Assembly: GCF_900456775.1 (NCBI RefSeq)
Contig: NZ_UAUL01000001.1
Span: 434,001 to 498,000 of the forward strand
DNA length: 64,000 nucleotides
Source of the DNA: Sarcina ventriculi
GTDB lineage: Bacteria > Bacillota > Clostridia > Clostridiales > Clostridiaceae
Reading direction: 5' to 3'
Shown here: positions 53,324 through 62,665 of the stretch, one piece after another
Position numbering within the stretch: position 1 is the first letter of the stretch
Layout of the letters: each line of letters starts with the position of its first letter
Notes under the pieces: generated by a model
The model's database searches: none
What the model was told of the DNA's origin: nothing
Seen by the model: the letters and a program-made list of their open reading frames with translations, nothing else
Position numbers and translations under genes: made by a program

Positions 53324-54193
53324 TTATAATATGCTTTTTAAATATTCTATAAACGCATCTTTAAGTTCTGGTTTTCTAAGTGCATATTCAACTGTTGCTT
53401 CTAAGAAACCTAATTTATCTCCAACGTCATATCTTCTACCTTCAAAATTATAAGCATAAATAGCTTCCTCACTCATAAGTTCTAAAAGAGCATCTGTAAG
53501 TTGAATTTCTCCACCTTTTCCTGGCTTTGTTCTTTCTAATATTTCAAATATACTAGGTGTTATTATGTATCTTCCTAATATAGCCATATTGCTTGGCGCT
53601 TCATCAACTGATGGTTTTTCAACCAATCCTTTAACCTTCGTAACATTTCCTTCTATCTTTAATCCATCAACTATTCCATATTTATCAACATCTCCATCTG
53701 GAACAGTTTGAACTCCTAAAACACTTGTTTTATATTCATCATAACAGTCCATAAGTTGTCTTAAACAAGGTTTTCCCTCATTATAAACTATATCATCTCC
53801 AAGCATAACTGCAAAAGGTTCATTTCCAACAAAGCTTTTTGCACAATAAATTGCATGACCTAATCCTTTTGGTTCCTTTTGTCTTATAAAATGAATATCT
53901 ACCATATTTGAAATGCTTTTAACCATTTCTAACATTTCTACTTTTCCCTTATGCTCAAGTTCAAGCTCAAGTTCAACTGATCTATCGAAATGGTCTTCTA
54001 TACTTTTTTTATTTCTTCCTGTTATTATAAGTATTTCCTCAATTCCAGATTCTATTGCCTCTTCTATAATATATTGAAGAGTTGGCTTATCAACTATTGG
54101 AAGCATCTCCTTTGGTTGAGCCTTTGTTGCAGGTAAAAATCTAGTTCCAAGACCTGCTGCTGGTATAATTGCTTTTCTTATCTTTTTATCCAT
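53324..54193 (-). CDS. galU: UTP-glucose-1-phosphate uridylyltransferase (copy 2)
   Basis: A 289-residue paralogue of the enzyme at 37819. The N-terminal 60 residues are nearly identical and the catalytic motifs (IPAAGLGTRFLPATKAQPKE, FAVMLGDDI, GKGGEIQLTDAL) are conserved. It follows galE by 108 bp and so probably forms a UDP-glucose/UDP-galactose supply unit inside the surface island. It lies between the two SipW operons. Both copies appear functional by eye. Confidence 0.96.
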   Translation of the reverse strand: MDKKIRKAIIPAAGLGTRFLPATKAQPKEMLPIVDKPTLQYIIEEAIESGIEEILIITGRNKKSIEDHFDRSVELELELEHKGKVEMLEMVKSISNMVDIHFIRQKEPKGLGHAIYCAKSFVGNEPFAVMLGDDIVYNEGKPCLRQLMDCYDEYKTSVLGVQTVPDGDVDKYGIVDGLKIEGNVTKVKGLVEKPSVDEAPSNMAILGRYIITPSIFEILERTKPGKGGEIQLTDALLELMSEEAIYAYNFEGRRYDVGDKLGFLEATVEYALRKPELKDAFIEYLKSIL

Positions 54194-54301
54194 ACTACTA
54201 CTCTCCTAAAATCTAATATTATGTTTTAATATATTCTATTATTTATTATACAATCTATTTTTACATAATAAAACCATACTTATATAACATTATCATATTA
54301 C

Positions 54302-55318
54302 TTAAACTAAAACTGTTTCTTTTAAATTAGATTCTTGCCATCTCCAAGAATCCCTACACATATCATTAATATTTTTTGTTGCCATCCAATTAAGTTCTCT
54401 ATTTGCTTTAGTTGGATCTGCATAACAAACTCCAATATCTCCTGCTCTCCTTTTAACTATTTCATAAGGCACTTTTCTTCCACTTTCCTTTTCAAAAGCT
54501 TCTATAACTTCTAAAACGCTATACCCCTTTCCCGTACCCAAATTATAAGTAAAAATTCCTGAATCCTTTTTTAATTTTTCTAATGCTTTTAAATGACCTT
54601 TAGCTAAATCAACTACATGAATATAATCTCTAACACCTGTACCGTCTTTTGTATTATAATCATTTCCAAAAACATTAAGTTTTGAAAGCTTACCTATTGC
54701 AACTTGTGTAATATATGGCATCAAATTATTAGGAATACCATTTGGATTTTCTCCAATCAAACCACTTTCATGAGCCCCTACTGGGTTAAAATACCTCAAA
54801 ATTGCTATATTAAAATTCTTATCAGCATTATATAAATCTCTTAAAATATCTTCTATAATAAGCTTACTCCTTCCATAAGGATTTGTAGCTGAAAGTTCAA
54901 AATCTTCTAATATAGGCATAGTTTTAGCCTCACCATAAACAGTTGCAGACGAACTAAACACAAAATTCTTAACATTATACTGCTTCATAGCTCTTAAAAC
55001 ATTTAATGTACTTATTAAATTATTTTCATAATATTCTAAAGGTTTAGAAACTGATTCACCAACAGCTTTAAGAGCAGCAAAATGAATAACTGAATCTATC
55101 TTATTTTCTCTAAAAATTCTATAAACCTCATTTAAATTTATTAAATCTTCTTCATAAAATTTAAAAGTTTTGCCTGTTATAGTTTCGATTTTTTCCTTAA
55201 CTTCTATTTTACTATTAACTAAGTTATCCACCACTATAACATTATATCCTGCATTTAAAAGCTCAACTACAGTATGGCTTCCTATATATCCCATACCTCC
55301 TGTAACTAAAACATTCAT
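54302..55318 (-). CDS. galE: UDP-glucose 4-epimerase
   Basis: A 338-residue short-chain dehydrogenase-fold enzyme interconverting UDP-glucose and UDP-galactose with bound NAD. It starts MNVLVTGGMGYIGSHTVVEL (nucleotide loop), has SSSATVYGE, NPYGRSKL (catalytic Tyr-Lys), FNPVGAHESG and GTGVRDYIHVVDLA. Length is standard. It heads a likely two-gene operon with galU copy 2, supplying UDP-galactose for surface glycans. The ATG follows GGGGGTAG. Confidence 0.97.
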   Translation of the reverse strand: MNVLVTGGMGYIGSHTVVELLNAGYNVIVVDNLVNSKIEVKEKIETITGKTFKFYEEDLINLNEVYRIFRENKIDSVIHFAALKAVGESVSKPLEYYENNLISTLNVLRAMKQYNVKNFVFSSSATVYGEAKTMPILEDFELSATNPYGRSKLIIEDILRDLYNADKNFNIAILRYFNPVGAHESGLIGENPNGIPNNLMPYITQVAIGKLSKLNVFGNDYNTKDGTGVRDYIHVVDLAKGHLKALEKLKKDSGIFTYNLGTGKGYSVLEVIEAFEKESGRKVPYEIVKRRAGDIGVCYADPTKANRELNWMATKNINDMCRDSWRWQESNLKETVLV

Positions 55319-55473
55319 AAATCTACCCCCATCAATTTATTAATTCCCTTAATATAACTTTATAATATTTATTTTCTATATTCAACAATTTATTGTTATT
55401 TTATAGTATTATTTTTTTAATTCTTATAATTAAAAGTCAATAAATTTTACTAAATATTTACTTGTATATTTAT

Positions 55474-55504
55474 AAAAAATCCTCTGCTTTTATACAGAGG
55501 ATTT
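55474..55504 (-). terminator. Terminator of SipW operon 2
   Basis: AAATCCTCTG pairs with CAGAGGATTT around an 8-nt loop, followed by TTTTTTATAA on the minus strand, just after the VWA gene stop. Confidence 0.9.
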
Positions 55505-55525
55505 AAAAAACTAAAATATATCTAA

Positions 55526-58024
55526 TTAATAAATAGATGTCTCTAATTGCTGTGGAGTTATTGCATTATAGTATCTAAATTTATTTTCCACATCAGTCTT
55601 ATCAAACCAATAACCTTTATTCACTAAAGTATTTCTAACTATAATTGTTATATTATTATTGTCTTTATCAATGGTAAATGTTTTTGTTTGTTTATTGTAA
55701 TTTTCCCAATTTTCTAATTTAACTGTCTTACCTTCAGTTTCTACATAAACATCTACTTGTTGATAATTCATAGGAAGTAATTCCTCTATTTTGTACTGTC
55801 CTACTGTAAGATAATTAAGGCTGGTATCAGTATTTATAGATATATCTGTATTTTCACCTTTCAAATAAAAGTTTAATGTTTCCTCACTATTTCCCACTAA
55901 ATTAACAGTATATTTTTCATTTCCAACTACTGATATTGAAAATTTATCATCTTTGTTGACTTCATCATCAGAAACTTTATTCCATCCACGCAAAAGCTCT
56001 TTTTCAACTATTTCTTTTTTTATTTTTATTGTTCCCTTTTTAGAAGGAATATTAACGTTTGGAATATTAAATTCTTGCTTCTGTCCATCATTATAAGTGA
56101 TGTCGGCTGAAACATTTGTGTCTATATTGTCTCCACCAAAATAAGCATCTTTTAATTTCGCATTAAATGTAACTATTACTCCACCTTTGCTTTCTCCTGC
56201 ATTTACCTTTATATCACCTATCTTAAATGTTATATTATTTCCAGTAACTTTTGGTTGTATATTTATAACATTCCCTTTCAAATCAGTGACCTTCCAACTC
56301 TTATCTACAATATTAAAATAATCAGTTACTATATCATTAATAGTTACATTAGTGGCTACTGTATTATTTATATCAGCCGCAATCTCATTACTGATATCAG
56401 TAAATATACTATTTACAACATCTAAATTTTCAGTATAATATTTTTTTCCAAATTCATTAGTGTCTATAACATTTTGTATTGTTTTTAAGAAATTAACAGC
56501 TTGTTTTTTTTCATTATTACTAGCATTTGTAAAAACACCTACGCTATAAAATTTAGCATCTATTTGATTATTATTACTAGATGTTTTATTCCAACTTGTA
56601 AAATGTTTATTATATTCATCTTTAGCAGCATTCATATATTGTTGAGAAACTGTAGTTCCATTACCACCAGAATACGATTGTGTTGGAAGTCCATCTGTAA
56701 AAAATACCACATATTTTTTAGCATCTGTTCTAGCCCCTCTCAAGGTTTCAGCTGCCCTTCTAATTCCAGCCTGTGTATTGGTTCCTCCTCCTGCCGTTAT
56801 AGCATTTATCGCTTTATTTATATCGTCTTTACTACTGGAAAACCCCAAATTTAAATATGAGCCTTGTCCATTATAACCATTATATTTACCATAATAATCA
56901 TAAGTAACTATCGCTATCCTTACATCTGAACCTTGAGTATTTGATAATATATTATTAGTAAAATTTGTAGCTGCTTCCTTAATCTTATCAAGTTTATCAT
57001 TCATGCTACCTGATTTATCTATAACCATAACAATATCAGCATTTTTAGCATCTGTTCTAGTTACCTCTCCTTCAGCTGTTAGAGTTATTTTAACTGTTTC
57101 ACCATCCACTAATTCAGCTGTTTTATTTATAGTTAATCCACTTGAAGTTGTTGGAGAATTATTTTCGTTATTTTCATTTTTTATTACACTTCCATTAGCT
57201 ACAACATCATCAACCTCATCTTCAACTACATCATTATCAACATTTTCTTCAGCATCATCAATAGTGCCTTCACTATTCGTATCATCAATAGCATCTTCTT
57301 GTACTGTATCATCTGCAACTTCATTTTCTATATCTTCTTTGTCTTCTTTTGCATTTTCTTCTGTCTTTTCATCTTTCTTTGTTATATCTTCTATAATTTC
57401 ATTTTCTACATTCTCCTCTGTTGTTTCTTTTTCTGCTACAATACTTTCTAAACTTACATATAGTTTTGGAAAATCAATTTCTGTGTTTTCTTGATTATCT
57501 TCTGTATTTTCTTGAAGATTATAAACAAGCTTTGTTTCTGATGTAACCTCTACATTCTCTTCAACTTTTATCCCCTCTTTTACCTTTGCTGAAAAAGAAA
57601 CCTCAACTTCCTTTACATTAATATCACCAAATTCAATATTTGTTTTTTCTCCATCAGTAGTTATCTTTACACTTTCTTTATCGTCAATTCCTACTACATT
57701 AATGCTATTTTCAACTAATTCAAAACCGCTATTTAATGTATATGTTGCGCTAGCATTATAAATATTTATGTTTTCCTCATTATTTCCTTTTATTTTTAAG
57801 GTTACTTTTAATTCATCATCTGAAATCTTTTCTCCAGTCTTACTTAAAATAAGTTTTCCATCATCTGATACAATTTCATCATTATTTAATACATCTTTTA
57901 TCCTTACAGATTTAGTATCCTCAGCTTTTACAATAGATACTGGATTTATTAATCCTACTATCATTGTTATAATTAGAGTCATTATCACCGTTAATGATAC
58001 TGTCTTTTTATTTTTATTTTTCAT
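55526..58024 (-). CDS. Large secreted VWA-domain adhesin
   Basis: An 832-residue exported protein with a signal peptide ending near VKA (34). The region at 40-190 is beta-rich and a long acidic Glu/Asp-rich spacer follows at 195-290. The VWA domain (about 330-560) has MIDAS DKSGS (336-340) and IVTYDYYG, FFTDGLPTQSYSG. C-terminal pilin-like beta domains include GWNKVSDDEV and a prealbumin-like segment. It resembles tip or adhesion subunits of sortase-type pili but has no LPxTG. It ends SipW operon 2 and follows the LPxTG gene by 12 bp. Confidence 0.85.
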   Translation of the reverse strand: MKNKNKKTVSLTVIMTLIITMIVGLINPVSIVKAEDTKSVRIKDVLNNDEIVSDDGKLILSKTGEKISDDELKVTLKIKGNNEENINIYNASATYTLNSGFELVENSINVVGIDDKESVKITTDGEKTNIEFGDINVKEVEVSFSAKVKEGIKVEENVEVTSETKLVYNLQENTEDNQENTEIDFPKLYVSLESIVAEKETTEENVENEIIEDITKKDEKTEENAKEDKEDIENEVADDTVQEDAIDDTNSEGTIDDAEENVDNDVVEDEVDDVVANGSVIKNENNENNSPTTSSGLTINKTAELVDGETVKITLTAEGEVTRTDAKNADIVMVIDKSGSMNDKLDKIKEAATNFTNNILSNTQGSDVRIAIVTYDYYGKYNGYNGQGSYLNLGFSSSKDDINKAINAITAGGGTNTQAGIRRAAETLRGARTDAKKYVVFFTDGLPTQSYSGGNGTTVSQQYMNAAKDEYNKHFTSWNKTSSNNNQIDAKFYSVGVFTNASNNEKKQAVNFLKTIQNVIDTNEFGKKYYTENLDVVNSIFTDISNEIAADINNTVATNVTINDIVTDYFNIVDKSWKVTDLKGNVINIQPKVTGNNITFKIGDIKVNAGESKGGVIVTFNAKLKDAYFGGDNIDTNVSADITYNDGQKQEFNIPNVNIPSKKGTIKIKKEIVEKELLRGWNKVSDDEVNKDDKFSISVVGNEKYTVNLVGNSEETLNFYLKGENTDISINTDTSLNYLTVGQYKIEELLPMNYQQVDVYVETEGKTVKLENWENYNKQTKTFTIDKDNNNITIIVRNTLVNKGYWFDKTDVENKFRYYNAITPQQLETSIY

Positions 58025-58036
58025 TTCAATTTAAAC

Positions 58037-58846
58037 TCACTCCTTATATGATTTTGATTTTTTATTTATAGCCACACCAATTATAATCAAAATTCCACCA
58101 ATTAAAGCCATATATTTTAACAAATTTATTTGACCTGTATATGGTAAACTAGTAGATGGCTTTTGCACATTTGAACTTGTACTATTAGCTGAGGTATTGC
58201 TACTTGTTGAATTTCCAGTATTAGTTATAGTTCCATTTCCTGTTGAATTTCCCCTATTCGTTGTAGGCTTATTGGTACTTGGTTTATTTCCATTACTAGG
58301 CTTATTACTTGGCTTATCTGTTGATGTATTACCTTTAGAATCTTTTCTTACCGCTGTAAAAATCCAATTGACTTGAGCAAATTTATTTTTATACTCATTT
58401 CCAGTGCTTGGTCCATCCAATTCCACCTTAGCAAATAATGTTGCTTCTTCCCCCGGTTTAAACGTTCCCAAGCTTATATTATCTGTTAGCTTATATTCGC
58501 CACTAGTTGGACCTACATATATAACCTTGTCATCAAAAGTTATCTTTAAATCCAGCTTATCTAATAAATCATATTCTTCCTTTTCACTTACTCTTTCTGC
58601 CCTTAAAAAAAGCTCATAACTATCCTCATACTGATTCTTTATTTCTAAAGTTCTTTCAACACTATCCCCAGGTAACATGTTGTATCTATAAAGAAACATA
58701 TCCTCAGTATTTGATATATGAACCAATCCATCTGCATTTCCTAATAATTGAACATTAGGGGGAGTCAACGTACTTGCCTCCCCCTTTATGCTAATTATTA
58801 AAAGAAGTGAAAGGGTTATTAAAACTGTTTTTATAAAACCCTTCAT
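58037..58846 (-). CDS. LPxTG-anchored surface protein of SipW operon 2
   Basis: A 269-residue protein with a signal peptide (about 1-25, ending GEA). Its beta domain parallels the 46787 protein: MLPGDSVERTLEIKNQYEDSYELFLRAERVSE and EYKNKFAQVNWIFTA. A Ser/Thr/Asn-rich linker of about 70 residues (TSSNTSANSTSSN) spans the cell wall, and LPYTG (234-238) with a membrane helix and basic end gives the sorting signal. It probably anchors matrix fibres to the wall. The linker is longer than in operon 1. No sortase gene was found here. Confidence 0.88.
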   Translation of the reverse strand: MKGFIKTVLITLSLLLIISIKGEASTLTPPNVQLLGNADGLVHISNTEDMFLYRYNMLPGDSVERTLEIKNQYEDSYELFLRAERVSEKEEYDLLDKLDLKITFDDKVIYVGPTSGEYKLTDNISLGTFKPGEEATLFAKVELDGPSTGNEYKNKFAQVNWIFTAVRKDSKGNTSTDKPSNKPSNGNKPSTNKPTTNRGNSTGNGTITNTGNSTSSNTSANSTSSNVQKPSTSLPYTGQINLLKYMALIGGILIIIGVAINKKSKSYKE

Positions 58847-58912
58847 GTTCTCACTCCTTATTTGATTTCTGTTTTATTATGATATTATCTTATTTATGTT
58901 TAATATTAAATT

Positions 58913-59602
58913 CTAATTACTTGGCCTAGTAGCTGCTACTGCATCTTGTCCAAGGGTTCCATATATAGGATATAAACTATCAGGAGCCCAATCTTTATAT
59001 GCCTCATTAGATGATTGTATAGAATCTGCTACAACTGTTACATCAAATTCTAAATTTTTATATTCATTACCAGCCTTACTGCTTAAAGTAACAGAGTCTA
59101 ATAACATATTAGTGTAACTACCACCTGCCACTTTTCCTATATAGTAATAATATCCATCTTCCCCTTCAAACCAAGTTCCTTCTGCCTTAGTATCCTTAAG
59201 ATAATCAGTGAAATTTAATTCTATAAGACTAGTATCTAGTTCATACTCCTTTCCAGCAACTTGAATTTTTTTAATCTCAGTTCTCTTTTCATTTCCATTT
59301 TCATCTTTATCTACCTTAACAAATTTTTTCTCAAATTTAACTTTTATAAATTGATCATAATTTGCTGTACTTTTAACTCGAACATCCTTATTTGTTTCAG
59401 TTCCTGGTAACACATTTTCAGGTTTTTGGAATTCTTCCTCTATCTTTATTCCTGCATCTGGATTACCAGGTTCATCTGTTCCTGTAGTAGCAAATTGGTT
59501 TGTTACAGTATCTTTAGATGTAAACCACGCAAATGTTCCTCCAACTACTCCTGCTGTTAATATTCCTGCCAACAACAAAGCACTTAATTTTTTCTTATTC
59601 AT
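58913..59602 (-). CDS. TasA/CalY/BsaA-like fibre subunit (SipW operon 2)
   Basis: A 229-residue secreted protein with SipW-type signal NKKKLSALLLAGILTAGVVGGTFAWFTSKDTVTNQF. Mature blocks LPGTETNKDVRVKSTANYDQFIKVKF, EGEDGYYYYIGKVAGGSYTNMLLDSVTLS and LEFDVTVVADSIQSSN match the two subunits of operon 1. It follows sipW by 65 bp and is probably the fibre-forming matrix protein of this operon. It is closest in length to the BsaA-type single subunit. No intergenic hairpin follows this copy. Confidence 0.88.
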   Translation of the reverse strand: MNKKKLSALLLAGILTAGVVGGTFAWFTSKDTVTNQFATTGTDEPGNPDAGIKIEEEFQKPENVLPGTETNKDVRVKSTANYDQFIKVKFEKKFVKVDKDENGNEKRTEIKKIQVAGKEYELDTSLIELNFTDYLKDTKAEGTWFEGEDGYYYYIGKVAGGSYTNMLLDSVTLSSKAGNEYKNLEFDVTVVADSIQSSNEAYKDWAPDSLYPIYGTLGQDAVAATRPSN

Positions 59603-59667
59603 TTTGGTCCCCCTAATTAATTTTTAATTTATATCTTAAGACTATGTCAAAACACATTTTTATATAA

Positions 59668-60234
59668 CTATACTTTATTGAAATTTTTATTTTTTTCTTC
59701 CTCATCTATAAATTTTAATCTTTTTCTAAGTCCTGCCCCTATAACAAATAACGCCATTAAAGCCACTACAAACACTATTATTTTTGTTAAATTATTTTTC
59801 ATCCAAGCCATGACAGCCCCAACTTTAGGCACAAATTTTACAACTTTCCCTATTAAAACATCTGATTGTACTGGTGATGGATCTTCTACGTTATTCGCAT
59901 CCCCTTGGGTAACATATTTTATAGCATTGTTTTCATTAATTATCTCCTTTACCCTGTGTGTCGTTATATTATCAGAATTTGTACTACCAAATGTTATAAT
60001 ATCATTAACCTCTATCTCCTCTGGCTTTACTTCTTTGACTATTACCAAATCATTAATATTTATAGTAGGACTCATACTTCCCGTTAATACTGTAAAAAAT
60101 TTATATCCAAAAAAGCTAGGCTGTACACCCTTTCTTACAGAATTTAACGAAAATCCAGAAATAGCAATTAACGTTATTAGGACTGCATAAAATATGATAT
60201 TACCTAATAACTTCCAAACTTTATTTTTAGTCAT
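59668..60234 (-). CDS. sipW: SipW-type signal peptidase I (operon 2)
   Basis: A 188-residue ER-type signal peptidase with S53 (LTGSMSPT) and H93 (ITTHRV) as the catalytic pair, then VTQGDANNVEDPSP and LIGKVVKFVP, and membrane helices at both ends. It should process the SipW-type precursors encoded on both sides of it. With its paralogue at 49164 the organism carries two dedicated matrix peptidases about 10 kb apart, arising most simply from duplication of the whole operon. Confidence 0.93.
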   Translation of the reverse strand: MTKNKVWKLLGNIIFYAVLITLIAISGFSLNSVRKGVQPSFFGYKFFTVLTGSMSPTININDLVIVKEVKPEEIEVNDIITFGSTNSDNITTHRVKEIINENNAIKYVTQGDANNVEDPSPVQSDVLIGKVVKFVPKVGAVMAWMKNNLTKIIVFVVALMALFVIGAGLRKRLKFIDEEEKNKNFNKV

Positions 60235-60276
60235 TTTTCTACCTCAACATAATTTAAAATTACTTTAAATATTTTA

Positions 60277-60894
60277 TTATTTATTACATAAATTATTTAA
60301 CATTGTTTTTATACTATCATTACTAATATTAGACCATGTTTTTTCATAAGCTTCCTTTGTTGCTTGTACAGCTTCTGCTTTTACATCTACTATTAATTTT
60401 TTTCCATTATATCTACTTTGTAATTCATTTGGTATATCGGCACTTACACTCTCTAATAAAATTTCAGTACTTCCATCTTTAGGAACTAAAGTATTATAAT
60501 AATAATATCCGTCTCCACCATCTATCCATTTGTTTGATTCAGATGTACTTGCATCTGCTATATTTGCACTAGCCCAGTTCAACTTTATAATATTGGTATC
60601 TCCTGCCCATGCCTTTCCATTTTCATCTACCCATCTTGGAACTATTGCAACTCTTATAAGTGTATTTACATTACCGTTATTTTTAACCTTCACCTTTTTA
60701 TCATAACTTTCACCCTTCCAATTTTCTGGAGGGTCAAATTCTTCATCTACCTCTATATCAACATCCCCAGATACAAAGGCATTTGTAACCTCATCCTTAG
60801 ACGAAAAATACGCATTAGTTCCAACAACAATCCCTACAATACTAACTAACATAGCAGTCAATATTATACTTAACTTGATATTCTTTTTTGTCAT
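60277..60894 (-). CDS. SipW-type signal peptide protein, minor matrix subunit (operon 2)
   Basis: A 205-residue exported protein with a SipW-type N-terminus (LSIILTAMLVSIVGIVVGTNAYFSSKDEVTNAF). It has VDIEVDEEFDPPENWKGESYDKKVKVKNNGNVNTLIRVAI and GDGYYYYNTLVPKDGSTEILLESV. It is the counterpart of the 49726 protein and lies just upstream of sipW in both operons. It is the first gene of operon 2. Its upstream region (174 bp) shows no riboswitch. The ribosome site AAAGGAGC precedes the ATG. Confidence 0.82.
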   Translation of the reverse strand: MTKKNIKLSIILTAMLVSIVGIVVGTNAYFSSKDEVTNAFVSGDVDIEVDEEFDPPENWKGESYDKKVKVKNNGNVNTLIRVAIVPRWVDENGKAWAGDTNIIKLNWASANIADASTSESNKWIDGGDGYYYYNTLVPKDGSTEILLESVSADIPNELQSRYNGKKLIVDVKAEAVQATKEAYEKTWSNISNDSIKTMLNNLCNK

Positions 60895-61035
60895 ACTTGC
60901 TCCTTTTCCCTATACATTATTTTATTAATTTATATGTACTACTCTTTTCTTTAATTCAAATATAAATAATTCTACTAAGTTATTTTTTAATATTACGTTT
61001 ACAAAATATTTAATAGTTAATAATATGTAAAATAA

Positions 61036-61066
61036 AAGACTTTAGGGAAATATTATCCCTAAAGCC
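61036..61066 (-). terminator. Flippase gene terminator
   Basis: CTTTAGGGA pairs with TCCCTAAAG around a 7-nt loop, followed by TTTTATTTT on the minus strand. Confidence 0.88.
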
Positions 61067-61068
61067 AA

Positions 61069-62454
61069 TCAAACAATATTTTGCTTTAATTTCTTTTTTA
61101 TTTTTAATGCCTTTAAAAGTTCCTTTATTTCCTTATTAAAAGTAATAAAATTCAAAACTATAAGAATAGTTAAATAAGCAAGTCCCCCAACTAACCAATT
61201 AAAATTATTAGATAGAGTTAAAAAGCTTACAATTAAAACCAAAAGATAAATAAATTCTTTTTTAGTTATGGTTAAATATCCAAAATCTTTAATAGAATAA
61301 ATATACCATGTTATAAACGCAAGAGTTGTTGCAACTGCAATAGCTTCTGGTGTTTTTGATATAAACATAGCAACTGTATTATATATTGCTGAAATTAGAA
61401 CCATAAAAAACACTACTTTAACATATCTTTTTTCATTTTTTCTAGCCTTATATAAATTTACATAAAGTGCATTTATAACAATCATATAAGGATATGCTGC
61501 AAAAGATATTGCTATTATATTAAGAGCTGGTATATATTTTTTTATCATAATAGACACAATAGCTGCAAAAGCAAAATATCCAAGACTTGCAAATCCACCT
61601 AAAATTAAAAAAGCATTTTTAAGTTTTTTAACTTCTTCCTCTTTTTCTCCCTTAGATAGATAATTATAAAATGTTACAGACACCGCGCTAACTAAAAGAT
61701 TTATTATGTTTAACATAGATATTGCAAAAGAATAATAAGCAAAAGAATCTACATCAAAAAATAATTTTATAAACCATCTATCAATAGCATAAAACATCAT
61801 AACCGATAGATTTCCTAAAAGAATGAAGAATCCCACCTTAACATTTTTTAATGCCTTCAAATCATATTTAGCTTTTATTCCCCTTGTTGATTTATAAAAT
61901 CTATATTCTAAAAATAAAAAAGCCATTCCATTAGCCACTAAAGTTGTTAAACAATAAAAAATCTTATTTTCACTTCTAAAAATTATAGCTAAGAATATAT
62001 TTAATAAAAGGTACATCAAAGTATAAACATAAGAAACCTTTACATAATCTTTAAATTGCCCTGTAGCTTGATAATATAATTGATGAAAGGAATATGTGTT
62101 AACAGGAATTATACTAAGGGCTATTAAAAACATTATTACATCATTATTAACAAAAGCAAAAATTAAAAATATAGCAGTTACTATTGCTTGCATAACCAAA
62201 AATACTTTATGCTCTCCTTTAAGTTCTGCTTTATCAATTTCATTTGAACTTTTTCCACCATATTTTATATACATTCCATCTACAAAACCAAAATGTAAAA
62301 AACCTATATATGATATATAAAAAGCATAAGTTTTTACAAAAGAATAAGATTCCACAGATAATATGGCTGGTACAACAAACCCTATTATTATCCCTGAAAT
62401 CATACTTAAAAAATTTGCAGAAAATATCCTAAGAATACTATTTTTCAGACTCAT
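61069..62454 (-). CDS. Polysaccharide flippase (Wzx/MATE-like, RfbX type)
   Basis: A protein of about 461 residues with 12-14 hydrophobic helices and the polysaccharide-transport (PST) look: FSANFLSMISGIIIGFVVPAIL, DRWFIKLFFDVDSFAYYSFA and YLSKGEKEEEVKKL. It should flip lipid-linked oligosaccharides across the membrane. The frame opens at 62475, but the ATG at 62454 is preceded by AAAGGAG and is preferred. It stands upstream of SipW operon 2 and divergent from the LCP gene, suggesting joint work on a surface polymer. Confidence 0.85.
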   Translation of the reverse strand: MSLKNSILRIFSANFLSMISGIIIGFVVPAILSVESYSFVKTYAFYISYIGFLHFGFVDGMYIKYGGKSSNEIDKAELKGEHKVFLVMQAIVTAIFLIFAFVNNDVIMFLIALSIIPVNTYSFHQLYYQATGQFKDYVKVSYVYTLMYLLLNIFLAIIFRSENKIFYCLTTLVANGMAFLFLEYRFYKSTRGIKAKYDLKALKNVKVGFFILLGNLSVMMFYAIDRWFIKLFFDVDSFAYYSFAISMLNIINLLVSAVSVTFYNYLSKGEKEEEVKKLKNAFLILGGFASLGYFAFAAIVSIMIKKYIPALNIIAISFAAYPYMIVINALYVNLYKARKNEKRYVKVVFFMVLISAIYNTVAMFISKTPEAIAVATTLAFITWYIYSIKDFGYLTITKKEFIYLLVLIVSFLTLSNNFNWLVGGLAYLTILIVLNFITFNKEIKELLKALKIKKKLKQNIV

Positions 62455-62665
62455 AACTTCTCCTTTTAATACCATTTTTAAATTTGTAAACTTTTTATTT
62501 TAAACATATTTAATATTTTTATACATATAATTACTTTAAATCATTTTTTTATATTATTCAACAAATATATTTAAAAAAGTTTTATTAATAATATTATGTT
62601 AAACTTTACATAAGTATGTCAAAATGTTACAATTTATGTGTTATTACGAAAGGAAGTGCAGTTAA

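Noticed and set aside
57003-57494. Ser-rich plus-strand reading frame of 163 codons
   Set aside because: It is the antisense shadow of the Glu/Asp-rich spacer of the VWA adhesin; no ribosome site.
62597-62644. TGTTAA-like repeats upstream of the LCP gene as a PhoP box
   Set aside because: Spacings (20, 8 and 14 bp) are not helically phased, unlike the pst arrays.
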